A stretch of 64,000 nucleotides of DNA. It comes from Flagellatimonas centrodinii (GTDB lineage: Bacteria > Pseudomonadota > Gammaproteobacteria > Nevskiales > Nevskiaceae). Positions 16,435 to 24,358 of the stretch are shown here, in pieces. The stretch lies in NCBI RefSeq assembly GCF_016918765.2, contig NZ_CP092104.1, positions 1,984,001 to 2,048,000 on the forward strand, given 5' to 3'. The position numbers were made by a program, and so were the translations under genes. The notes below the pieces were generated by a model. It worked only from the letters and a program-made list of their open reading frames with translations, searched no databases and was not told the DNA's origin. Each line of letters begins with the position of its first letter. Within the stretch, counting starts at the first letter, position 1.

Positions 16435-18048
16435 ATGACGCGCCCGCTGAAGCTCGCGCTGGCCCAGCTCAATCTCTGGGTCGGCGATGTCGACGGCAAC
16501 GTCGAGCGGATCGTCGAAGCGGCGGGGCATGCCCGTGACACACTGGGTGCCAGCCTGATCGCCTGCACCGAGCTGGCACTCATCGGTTATCCGCCGGATG
16601 ATCTGCTGCTGCGTTCGGGCATGCCGGCGCAGATCGAGGCCGGGCTGGCGCGGCTGCGGCGCGAAGTGCGCGGCATCACCCTGGTGGTGGGCACGCCGGA
16701 GTACGCCGATGGCGCCATTTACAACGCCGCGCTGGTACTCCGCGACGGCGAGGTGCTGGGCCGCTATCGCAAGCAGCACCTGCCGAACTACGGGGTTTTC
16801 GACGAGCAGCGCCATTACCGGGCCGGACACATGCCCTGTGTGTTCGAGCAGGAGGGCTGTCGCATTGGCATCACCATCTGCGAAGACATCTGGGTCGCCG
16901 GTCCGGCGGCGCAGGCGCGGCAGGCAGGCGCCGAGCTGCTGATCAATCTGAACGCCTCCCCGTTTGACATCGATAAGGCCGCCAACCGGCGGCGGGCGCT
17001 GGACTCACGGGTGGTGGAAACCGGTCTGTCGATCGCCTACGTCAACTGTGTCGGGGGTCAGGATGAAGTGGTGTTTGACGGCGGTTCCTTCGCCGTCAAT
17101 GCCGATGGTGAGGAGGCGTTTCGGGCGCCGACATTCGAGGCCGGCGTGTTCCCGCTGATCTGGCAGGACGGGCGACTGCAGGGCGCGATGGCGACACCGA
17201 AGACGGCCGACGCCCTGCTCTATGACGCGCTGGTCCAGGCGACCCGCGACTACGTCGGGCGCAACGGCTTTCCGGGCGCGCTGATCGGGCTTTCGGGGGG
17301 CATCGATTCGGCCCTGGTGGCCGCCATCGCGGTCGATGCCCTGGGGCCGGACCGCGTCTGGGGCGTGTCGATGCCGTCGCGCTACACCGCCAGCATGTCG
17401 AATGATGATGCCCGGATTGAGGCCGAGGCCTTGGGGATCCGTTACGACTGCATCGCCATTGAGCCGGCTTTCAGCGCCTTCAACGCGCTGCTGGCACCGG
17501 CATTCGCCGGCCGCGAGCCGGATCTCACCGAAGAGAACCTGCAGTCTCGGAGTCGCGGTGTACTGCTGATGGCCCTGTCCAACAAGTTCGGACATGTGGT
17601 GCTGACCACCGGCAACAAGAGCGAAATGGCGGTGGGCTATGCCACGCTATACGGCGACATGTGTGGTGGTTTCGCGCCGATCAAGGACGTATACAAGACC
17701 CGGGTGTTCGCGTTGGCGCGGTATCGCAACAGTCTGTCACCGGTGATTCCGGAGCGGGTGCTGACGCGTCCGCCGTCTGCCGAGTTGCGGCCGGACCAGA
17801 CCGATGCCGACTCGCTGCCCCCGTATGAGGTGCTGGATCCCCTGCTAACGGCGTATGTCGAGGCCCAGCGGTCGATCAGCGAGATCATCGCCATGGGCTT
17901 CGACGAGCCTACCGTGCGGCGCGTGGCAGGGTTGGTGCGACGCTCGGAATACAAGCGGCGTCAGGCGCCGCCGGGCCCCAAGGTCACCCGCTGTGCCTTC
18001 GGCCGCGAGCGTCGCTACCCGATCACCGCCGTCTACGGCGACGTTTAG
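16435..18048 (+). CDS. nadE: Glutamine-dependent NAD+ synthetase
   Basis: 537 residues with two domains. The N-terminal nitrilase-type glutaminase carries the Glu-Lys-Cys triad in CTELALIGYPPDDL, RKQHLPNYGVFDE and GITICEDIW. The C-terminal synthetase has the PP-loop IGLSGGIDSALVAAIAVDALG and TTGNKSEMAVGYATLYGD. It amidates nicotinic-acid adenine dinucleotide to NAD+ using ammonia channelled from glutamine. A GCGGAGGTGCC ribosome-binding site precedes the ATG. It follows sucCD by 37 bases and may be co-transcribed. Confidence 0.95.
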   Translation: MTRPLKLALAQLNLWVGDVDGNVERIVEAAGHARDTLGASLIACTELALIGYPPDDLLLRSGMPAQIEAGLARLRREVRGITLVVGTPEYADGAIYNAALVLRDGEVLGRYRKQHLPNYGVFDEQRHYRAGHMPCVFEQEGCRIGITICEDIWVAGPAAQARQAGAELLINLNASPFDIDKAANRRRALDSRVVETGLSIAYVNCVGGQDEVVFDGGSFAVNADGEEAFRAPTFEAGVFPLIWQDGRLQGAMATPKTADALLYDALVQATRDYVGRNGFPGALIGLSGGIDSALVAAIAVDALGPDRVWGVSMPSRYTASMSNDDARIEAEALGIRYDCIAIEPAFSAFNALLAPAFAGREPDLTEENLQSRSRGVLLMALSNKFGHVVLTTGNKSEMAVGYATLYGDMCGGFAPIKDVYKTRVFALARYRNSLSPVIPERVLTRPPSAELRPDQTDADSLPPYEVLDPLLTAYVEAQRSISEIIAMGFDEPTVRRVAGLVRRSEYKRRQAPPGPKVTRCAFGRERRYPITAVYGDV

Positions 18049-18050
18049 GG

Positions 18051-18077
18051 CTGCCGTGGCCAACACCACGGAGGCAG
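18051..18077. terminator. Interrupted hairpin between convergent nadE and bamD
   Basis: CTGCCGTGG (18051-18059) can pair with CCACGGAGGCAG (18066-18077) around a short loop with a small bulge. It occupies most of the 47-base gap between the two convergent stops. No strong U-run is present on either strand, so function as a bidirectional terminator is only plausible. Confidence 0.35.
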
Positions 18078-18095
18078 CGGCAGTAGAAGACGCGG

Positions 18096-18989
18096 CTAGA
18101 CGCCGAGTGCTTCATCGGCATCGTCGCCGATGCCGAACCAGCCGCCGATGGTGGTACTGATGCGTTGCAGCAGGCCCGGCTCGACCTCGCGCTCGCCGAG
18201 GTCGGCAGCGGTTGGCAGGCCGTTTCCGCGGAGCAGGGTTTCGGTGGCGTCGGCCTGAGCATCAAGGCCGAGGGTGCGATAGCTACGCTCCATCAGGGCC
18301 AGCGCTTCGGCCGCTGCCGGAGCGCCGGGATAGGTGGCCACCAGGCTTTCGGCGCGACGCGCGGCTGCCAGAAAGGCCCCGCGTTTGACATAGAACCGGA
18401 CGATGTGAAGCTCATGGCTGGCGATACGGTTGCGCAGTTCCACCATGCGTTGGCGCGCATCACCGACATAGGGGCTGTCCGGATATTTCTGCACCAATAG
18501 CGCGAAATCATCGAAAGCGCGGCGGGCATAGGTGACGTCGTCGCGGGTGGTGTCGACGCCCAGGCCGGTCAGCACGCGGTCACCGCGGCTCTGATTGATC
18601 AGGCCCTTGAGATAGTGCACGTAGGCACTGGCATCGTGGCGCGGGTGGTCGCGGAGGAAGCGGTCGGCTGCGGCCAGCGCGCGGTCCACCTCGAAGTTGC
18701 GGTAATAGGCGTAAACCCGTTCAAGCTCCGCCTGGGTGGAAAACACCGAGAACGGATAGCGGGTGATCAGCATGTCGTAGCGGCTGATCGCCGTCGCGAA
18801 ATCCGACGAGATCAGGGCTTCGCGTGAGGCCCGATACAATTCAGTGGCCTCCAGTCGCAGTTCGCGCTGGCTGACACGGTCAGGACCGAACGGATTGTCC
18901 GGTGGCAAGGCGGTACCGCCCTTCGACGCGCAGGCGCCGAGCGTGGCGAGGACAATGGCGAATCCCAGGAAGCGGAGAATGGCAGTCAT
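18096..18989 (-). CDS. bamD: Outer-membrane assembly lipoprotein BamD
   Basis: 297 residues. The signal peptide ends in a lipobox (ATLGAC), so the mature protein is anchored in the outer membrane. Tandem TPR-like helices follow: NPFGPDRVSQRELRLEATELY, FATAISRYDMLITRYPFS, and the YLKGLINQSRGD segment typical of BamD. BamD is essential in the BAM complex that inserts beta-barrel proteins. The C-terminus (about 40 residues after ATETLLRGNG) is longer than in E. coli BamD. It is divergent from rluD, as in Pseudomonas. Confidence 0.94.
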   Translation of the reverse strand: MTAILRFLGFAIVLATLGACASKGGTALPPDNPFGPDRVSQRELRLEATELYRASREALISSDFATAISRYDMLITRYPFSVFSTQAELERVYAYYRNFEVDRALAAADRFLRDHPRHDASAYVHYLKGLINQSRGDRVLTGLGVDTTRDDVTYARRAFDDFALLVQKYPDSPYVGDARQRMVELRNRIASHELHIVRFYVKRGAFLAAARRAESLVATYPGAPAAAEALALMERSYRTLGLDAQADATETLLRGNGLPTAADLGEREVEPGLLQRISTTIGGWFGIGDDADEALGV

Positions 18990-19024
18990 GAAAGCGTCAG
19001 GAAGCGAGCGGTGTGAAGCGGTCG

Positions 19025-19030
19025 AGTATA
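19025..19030 (-). promoter_or_regulatory. bamD: Candidate -10 element for bamD
   Basis: The minus strand reads TATACT at plus 19025-19030, five of six to consensus, in the 45-base gap between bamD and rluD. It would give a leader of about 30 bases. I see no good -35 at 16-18 bases, so this is tentative. Confidence 0.3.
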
Positions 19031-19034
19031 GCCA

Positions 19035-20027
19035 ATGCGCCCGGTGACGCCTGTGGAGGATGACGACCACACCCTCAGTGCGGTGGTGGACGATGCCCTG
19101 GACGGCCAGCGGACCGATATCGCCTGCGCCCGTCTGTTCGACAGTTATTCCCGTGCCCGGTTGCAGCAGTGGATCGCCGACGGCCGCGTGCGCGTCGACG
19201 GGGCGGTGGTGGTGCGCGCACGCGATCCGGTTGCCGCGGGGGCGCTGGTTGAAGTGGATGCCGAGCCGGCCGCCGACACCCGGGTGTTGCCGCAGGACCT
19301 GCCGTTGACCGTCATTGATGCCGACCGAGACATCGCGGTGATCGCCAAGCCGGCCGGCCTGACTGTGCACCCGGGCGCCGGGCAGCCCGACGGGACGCTG
19401 CAGAATGCACTGTTGCATCACTTTCCCCAGACGGCTGCGGTGCCGCGCGCAGGCATCGTGCACCGGCTGGACAAGGACACCAGCGGTCTGCTGGTGGTGG
19501 CCTTGACCCTGGAAGCCCACGCATCGCTGGTGGCGCAGCTGGCGGCGCGCGAGGTCCATCGTGAATACGACGCGGTGACCCAGGGGCCGTTGATCGCCGG
19601 GGGCACCATTGATGCCCCCATTGGCCGCCATCCGCGGGACCGGCTGAAAATGGCGGTGGTGCCGCGCGGCGGGCGCGAGGCGGTGACTCATTACCGCGTC
19701 GAACAGCACTTTGGTCATCACAGCCACCTGCGGGTGCGGCTGGAGACCGGGCGTACGCATCAGATCCGGGTACATCTGGCCCATTTGCGCCACCCGCTCG
19801 TCGGCGACCTGCTCTACGGCGCCCAGTTGGTCCGCGGAAGCGGTCTGCCGGAAGCACTGCGGACGTTGCTGGCAGGATTTTCACGTCAGGCGCTGCATGC
19901 CCGGGTCCTCGGCCTCATGCACCCGCGGCAGCGGGTGGCAGCCCGTTGGAACTGTGAGCCGCCCGAGGATCTGTCGGCCTTGCTGGCCGCTTTGGCGGCG
20001 TATGACCCACGTGACGACGGCGCCTGA
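19035..20027 (+). CDS. rluD: 23S rRNA pseudouridine synthase RluD
   Basis: 330 residues. An N-terminal S4 RNA-binding domain (RTDIACARLFDSYSRARLQQ) precedes the RluA-type catalytic domain. The catalytic aspartate lies in GIVHRLDKDTSGLLVVA, and LETGRTHQIRVHLAHLRHPLVGD is also diagnostic. RluD makes pseudouridines 1911, 1915 and 1917 in helix 69 of 23S rRNA. The bamD/rluD-pgeF order is conserved in gammaproteobacteria. The 3' end overlaps pgeF by 26 bases. Confidence 0.93.
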   Translation: MRPVTPVEDDDHTLSAVVDDALDGQRTDIACARLFDSYSRARLQQWIADGRVRVDGAVVVRARDPVAAGALVEVDAEPAADTRVLPQDLPLTVIDADRDIAVIAKPAGLTVHPGAGQPDGTLQNALLHHFPQTAAVPRAGIVHRLDKDTSGLLVVALTLEAHASLVAQLAAREVHREYDAVTQGPLIAGGTIDAPIGRHPRDRLKMAVVPRGGREAVTHYRVEQHFGHHSHLRVRLETGRTHQIRVHLAHLRHPLVGDLLYGAQLVRGSGLPEALRTLLAGFSRQALHARVLGLMHPRQRVAARWNCEPPEDLSALLAALAAYDPRDDGA

Positions 20028-20769
20028 GGCTGCCGACCCCGGGGTGCCGGCAGCCCCGCCGGTTTGGTCGTTGCCGTCCGGGGTCGGTGCCCTGCAAACC
20101 AGACGGGGGACCGATCAGGGGTTTGGGTTCAACCTGGCAGACCATGTCGGTGCGCCGGTCGCCGCGGTGGCGGCCAACCGTGCGGCGCTGCTGCGCGCGC
20201 TGCCGGAGGTGAGGCGGATCACCTGGCTGCGACAGGTGCACGGGACCCGGGTGGTGTCGCTGCCGGCGAGCGGCTGCCCGGAGGCCGATGCGGCGGTGTC
20301 CCGGGTGCCCGGCGAAGCCTGTGCGGTACTGACGGCGGACTGTCTCCCGGTGTTGCTCTGTGATCGCGACGCCACGGTGGTAGCGGCCGCCCATGCTGGC
20401 TGGCGCGGCCTTGCGGCTGGCGTGCTGGAACACGTGGTGGCGGCGATGCAGGTGGATCCTGCGGCGCTGCGCGTCTGGCTGGGGCCGGCCATCGGGCCGC
20501 GCGCCTTCGAGGTGGGCCCCGAGGTCCGTGCTGCATTCATCGCGGCCGATGGCGACGCCAGCGCCTGCTTCGAGCCGTCGTTGCGGCCGGGCCGCTGGAT
20601 GGCGGACCTGCCGGGTCTGGCGCGAAGACGGTTGCGGGTCTTGGGGGTGGATGCCGTGGCGGGTGGCGCGCACTGCACCTTCGAAGAATCGGCGCAGTGG
20701 TTCTCCTACCGCCGCCAGACCGACTGCGGACGCATGGCCAGTCTGATCTGGTTGCGACCGAGGACCTGA
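20002..20769 (+). CDS. pgeF: PgeF/YfiH-type laccase-domain protein
   Basis: 255 residues from the ATG inside the rluD 3' end; a GTG at 20011 is an alternative. Family motifs carrying the zinc ligands are intact: RQVHGTRVV, LTADCLPVLLCD and AAAHAGWRGLAAGV, followed by WLGPAIGPRAFEVG. Members were first called multicopper polyphenol oxidases. Later work attributes purine nucleoside phosphorylase/adenosine deaminase activity and a role in removing mis-incorporated amino acids from peptidoglycan precursors. It acts in the cytoplasm. The rluD overlap suggests coupling. Confidence 0.9.
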   Translation: MTHVTTAPEAADPGVPAAPPVWSLPSGVGALQTRRGTDQGFGFNLADHVGAPVAAVAANRAALLRALPEVRRITWLRQVHGTRVVSLPASGCPEADAAVSRVPGEACAVLTADCLPVLLCDRDATVVAAAHAGWRGLAAGVLEHVVAAMQVDPAALRVWLGPAIGPRAFEVGPEVRAAFIAADGDASACFEPSLRPGRWMADLPGLARRRLRVLGVDAVAGGAHCTFEESAQWFSYRRQTDCGRMASLIWLRPRT

Positions 20770-20894
20770 TGCCGTCGGGCCCGGGGCCAACTTTCTTATT
20801 GCACCGTGCTGCCGGGCTCTGCTACAAGACGCTGAAAGGTCGAGCCCCCATGGTGACGGCCCACGATAACGACATGAGGCGAGGGAGCAAGAGG

Positions 20895-23243
20895 ATGCCC
20901 GTATCACCCAAAAACCCGAACACCCGGCACGGTGGCCTGCTGTTGGCCGCGACTCTGGGATTGTTGCCGATTTCTGCGTCGGCACTGCAATTTGACCTGG
21001 CCGGGACGACCGTCTCGGTCGGCAATCTGGTTACGGTCGGCGCGCTGATGCGCATGCAGGATATCGACAGCAGCAACATCGGCAAGAGCACGCTCAATCC
21101 GGGCATCTGTGTCGCCCGGGTCGGGGACGATGGCAGCAGCGGCCCGGGTCCGCGCGGCACCAATACCTTTTCCGGCAACACCTGCTCGGCGACCGGTGAT
21201 CCCGATCCGGCGCAGGGGGGTATCAACCCCAACACGTTCTTTCTCGGTCAGCCCGGGTCATTTTCGCCGAATGCCGACAATGGCAATCTCAACTTCGACA
21301 AGTACGACCTGGTTCACGGGGCCACCAAGCTGACCACCGACATCTCGTTCGAGGTGTTCGACGCCAACGTGTTCATCCGAACGCTGGCGCTGTTCGATGC
21401 GCAGTACGACGATCTCACCCAGATTCACCCGGATACCACCCTGCAGGCCGGACGTGAGAATTTCTCCTCGGCAGGCAAGGACGTGATCGCACGAGAGCTG
21501 CGCTTCCTCGACTTTTTCGTCAGCCGCAGTTTCGAGATTGCTGACCGGTTCATCAGTGTCAAGGTGGGTCAGCAGGTGCTCAACTGGGGCGAGTCCGGCT
21601 TCCTGCTGGCCAATTCGCTGAATTCGATCAACCCGGCCGATCAGGCACTGCTGCGAGTCCCGGGCTTTGACGTCAAGGAGCTGCAACGGCCCCTCGGCAT
21701 GGTGACGCTCAACACCGAGCTGACCTACGGGCTGAACATGGAGCTGTTTTACGGCTACGAATGGGAGCCGATCTCCATCGACCCGGTGGGCAGTTTCTTC
21801 TCCGTGTCTGACATCCTGGGCGAGGGCGGGACCCACGCCATGCTGTCGTTCGCCAAGGCACCGGAAGATCCGGGCCAGGCCTACATCCCGAGCGGCCCTG
21901 ACGATACCTACCAGCTGACGACCCGGGGAACCTACATCCCCGGCGACAACCCGGATGACCCGTCCTTCATCCTCAACTCGCCGTCGAGCCGCACCTTGCA
22001 GCGCAACTTCGCCGAGGAAGCTGCGCGTGAACCGGACGATGGTGGCCAGTACGGGGTGTCGCTGCGGTATTTCGCCGAGAACCTCAACGGCGGCACCGAG
22101 TTTGGCCTGTACTTCGCCAACTACCACGCCCGGGTCCCCAGTGTCAGTGGTTTCGCGGCACAGTCGACCTGTCTGCCGGACAGTGTGACGGGGGGGCTCG
22201 CCGGAGCGCTGATTCCCATTGCGCTGAGCTGTGGCATTGATCTGCCACTGGACCTGACGGATCCCGTTGGCACCATCGGCGGGCTGGTCGACCTGCTGAG
22301 CAGTGGCGCTCAGTTGCCGCTGACGCGGGACGCCCTGCCGCTGGATACCGCCAGCATCTTTGTCGAGTACCCCGAAGACATTCGCATGTACGGGTTGTCG
22401 TTCAACACCACGGTGGGCGGCTACGCCCTGTCGGGTGAGTACGTGTGGCGTGACAACCTGCCGATCCAGGTGCACACCACCGATCTCATTTTCGCGCTGT
22501 TGCAGCCGGCCTTCCCCGCCAACGACCTCGACCTGACCATTGCCACCCTGCCGGGCCGGCGCACGGCGGTGCCGGACTTCATCCAGACCAATTACCGTGG
22601 GGTGGAAACGCAACCGGGGCAGTACGTGCGCGGCTGGGAGCCGATGGGCATCGGGCAACTCAACGTGTCGCTGTTGCGACTGCTGGGTGCTACCGAGAAT
22701 CCGTTCGGCGCATCGCAGATGACGCTGTTGCTGGAAATGGGCTACACCCATCTGCCGGGCTACCCTGAGCTGTCGGAATTCCAGGCCAACGGCGCCGGCA
22801 CCGACACCCATGTTTCGGCCGGCGCGGACGGCACGGTGGGGCTTAACCCGGCCGACATCCGGTCGGACATCAATGACCCCAGCAGCGACAGCCGCACCTT
22901 CCAGAACGGCCTGCAGAACCCCACCGCCTGGTATGACCGCAGCGGCTTCGGCACCCAGGAGTCCTATGGTTATCGTTTCGTCACGCTGACGCGTTATGAC
23001 AATGCCATCTTCGGGGTCAACCTTGAGTTCCTCAACGCCTTCTTCCATGACGTCGAAGGCGTTGGACCCGGGCTCGGGCAGAATTTCGTCGAGGGGCGCA
23101 AGCAGATCATCTCCGGCGTACGCTGGGATTATCTGTCGAAGTACCTGGGTGAACTTCGTTACACTTGGTTCACAGGCGGCGGTGTCCGGGATGCGCAACG
23201 TGACCGTGACAACCTGCTGCTGTGGCTGGGGTACCAGTTCTGA
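20895..23243 (+). CDS. DUF1302 outer-membrane-type protein
   Basis: 782 residues from the ATG preceded by GAGGGAGCAAGAGG; the ATGs at 20850 and 20874 lack such a site. The signal peptide (GGLLLAATLGLLPISASA) is followed by LQFDLAGTTVSVGNLVTVGALMR and a beta-strand-rich body ending in LLLWLGYQF, the aromatic C-terminus of an outer-membrane barrel. The SRSFEIADRFISVKVGQQVLNWGES segment is a DUF1302 signature. Two short cysteine pairs (about residues 70 and 95, and 430 and 445) could form disulfides in exposed loops. DUF1302 genes recur beside BNR-repeat and RND genes in hydrocarbon- and steroid-using bacteria. The substrate is unknown. Confidence 0.75.
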   Translation: MPVSPKNPNTRHGGLLLAATLGLLPISASALQFDLAGTTVSVGNLVTVGALMRMQDIDSSNIGKSTLNPGICVARVGDDGSSGPGPRGTNTFSGNTCSATGDPDPAQGGINPNTFFLGQPGSFSPNADNGNLNFDKYDLVHGATKLTTDISFEVFDANVFIRTLALFDAQYDDLTQIHPDTTLQAGRENFSSAGKDVIARELRFLDFFVSRSFEIADRFISVKVGQQVLNWGESGFLLANSLNSINPADQALLRVPGFDVKELQRPLGMVTLNTELTYGLNMELFYGYEWEPISIDPVGSFFSVSDILGEGGTHAMLSFAKAPEDPGQAYIPSGPDDTYQLTTRGTYIPGDNPDDPSFILNSPSSRTLQRNFAEEAAREPDDGGQYGVSLRYFAENLNGGTEFGLYFANYHARVPSVSGFAAQSTCLPDSVTGGLAGALIPIALSCGIDLPLDLTDPVGTIGGLVDLLSSGAQLPLTRDALPLDTASIFVEYPEDIRMYGLSFNTTVGGYALSGEYVWRDNLPIQVHTTDLIFALLQPAFPANDLDLTIATLPGRRTAVPDFIQTNYRGVETQPGQYVRGWEPMGIGQLNVSLLRLLGATENPFGASQMTLLLEMGYTHLPGYPELSEFQANGAGTDTHVSAGADGTVGLNPADIRSDINDPSSDSRTFQNGLQNPTAWYDRSGFGTQESYGYRFVTLTRYDNAIFGVNLEFLNAFFHDVEGVGPGLGQNFVEGRKQIISGVRWDYLSKYLGELRYTWFTGGGVRDAQRDRDNLLLWLGYQF

Positions 23244-23274
23244 TCCCCACGGCCGGATATCCGTCCGGCTCCGG

Positions 23275-23303
23275 TCGACCCCGGCTTGGCGACGCGGGGT
23301 CGA
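23275..23303 (+). repeat. 9-bp perfect hairpin between the DUF1302 and BNR genes
   Basis: TCGACCCCG (23275-23283) and CGGGGTCGA (23295-23303) flank an 11-base loop in the 105-base gap. There is no U-run, so it is more likely an mRNA stability or processing element that sets relative expression in the module than a terminator. Confidence 0.45.
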
Positions 23304-23348
23304 GAACACAATCAACAGCAGTCGAGACTGCGTGTGGGGAGAAGCGTG

Positions 23349-24335
23349 ATGAGACACATGAAGGGCGTTGTGGGCGGCTTGCTGCTGTCGTCGCTGGTGT
23401 TGTCAGCGACGGCCGTGACCGCCCAGGAAGAGATCACCGTGAAGCTGATCCCGCGTCCGGCGCAGATCATGCCGCTGGCCGACGAGAGCCTGCTGCTCGA
23501 TGTGGTCAACACCGGCAAACGGCTGGTGGCGGTGGGGGACCGTGGTCACATCCTGCTGTCGGCGGATGGCAACGAGTGGGCCCAGACCGAGGTGCCGGTA
23601 CGCGCCGCGCTGACGGCCGTGGCGTTCGCCGATGACGGCGAGCACGGCTGGGCGGTCGGCCACGATGCCACCATCGTGCACACCCGCGACGGCGGCCGGC
23701 AGTGGACCCTGCAACACTTCGACCCCGAACTGGAAAAGCCTTTTCTCGACCTGCAGGTGTTTGATGCCGGGCGCGTACTGGCGGTGGGCGCTTACGGTCT
23801 GATGATGGAAACCACCGATGGTGGTGAGACCTGGACGGAAGTCGAGGCGCCGGTGATCCGCGACGAAGAAGTGCATTTCAACAGCATCACGCGGCTCAAC
23901 AGTGGCGCCCTGTTCATCGCCGGCGAACTGGGGATGCTGGCGTTCTCGACCGATGACGGCGAGACCTGGACGCGGATGGAATCACCCTACGAGAGTTCCT
24001 TCTTCGGCGCCGTGCCGGCCGGCGAGAATGGCGTGCTGGTCTTCGGGCTGCGCGGCACGCTCTACCGCAACGACGACCCGGTGGCCCAGCCCGGGGTCGA
24101 CGGCTGGCAAACGCTGGAGAACGAGAACGTGGCAACCATGTTCGGCGGCACCCGGCTGGATGACGGGCGGGTTGCACTGGTGGGTCTCAACGGTGTGGTC
24201 ACCCTGGTCGATGGCCAGCAGGTATCAACCTACAAGTCTGCCCGGGGTACGCCCCTGTCAGCCGCCATCGAGTTCGGCGACGGGCTGTTGTCCGTCGGCG
24301 AGTCGGGCGTCCAGCGCGCAGCACTGACAAACTAA
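23349..24335 (+). CDS. Secreted BNR/YCF48-like beta-propeller protein
   Basis: 328 residues from the ATG preceded by GGGGAGAAGCGTG. The signal peptide ends at TAVTAQ, so it is periplasmic or secreted. At least four Asp-box repeats are visible: SADGNEWAQT, TRDGGRQWTL, TTDGGETWTE and STDDGETWTR, spaced 45-75 residues as in six- or seven-bladed sialidase-like propellers and the photosystem II assembly factor YCF48/HCF136. The sialidase catalytic residues are not recognisable, so a scaffold or chaperone role is more likely than hydrolysis. It lies 23 bases upstream of the RND gene and probably works with it. Confidence 0.75.
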   Translation: MRHMKGVVGGLLLSSLVLSATAVTAQEEITVKLIPRPAQIMPLADESLLLDVVNTGKRLVAVGDRGHILLSADGNEWAQTEVPVRAALTAVAFADDGEHGWAVGHDATIVHTRDGGRQWTLQHFDPELEKPFLDLQVFDAGRVLAVGAYGLMMETTDGGETWTEVEAPVIRDEEVHFNSITRLNSGALFIAGELGMLAFSTDDGETWTRMESPYESSFFGAVPAGENGVLVFGLRGTLYRNDDPVAQPGVDGWQTLENENVATMFGGTRLDDGRVALVGLNGVVTLVDGQQVSTYKSARGTPLSAAIEFGDGLLSVGESGVQRAALTN

Positions 24336-24358
24336 ATACGCTTCTCAGGGGAGACACC

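Noticed and set aside
20799-20828. TTGCAC and TACAAG as a promoter for the DUF1302 gene
   Set aside because: Three and four matches to consensus with an 18-base spacer are too weak to list; the 125-base gap before the gene otherwise shows only the ribosome-binding site.
21258-23357. A 699-codon minus-strand frame opposite the DUF1302 gene
   Set aside because: The plus-strand frame has a signal peptide, ribosome-binding site and barrel-like C-terminus; the minus-strand translation has none and is low-complexity.
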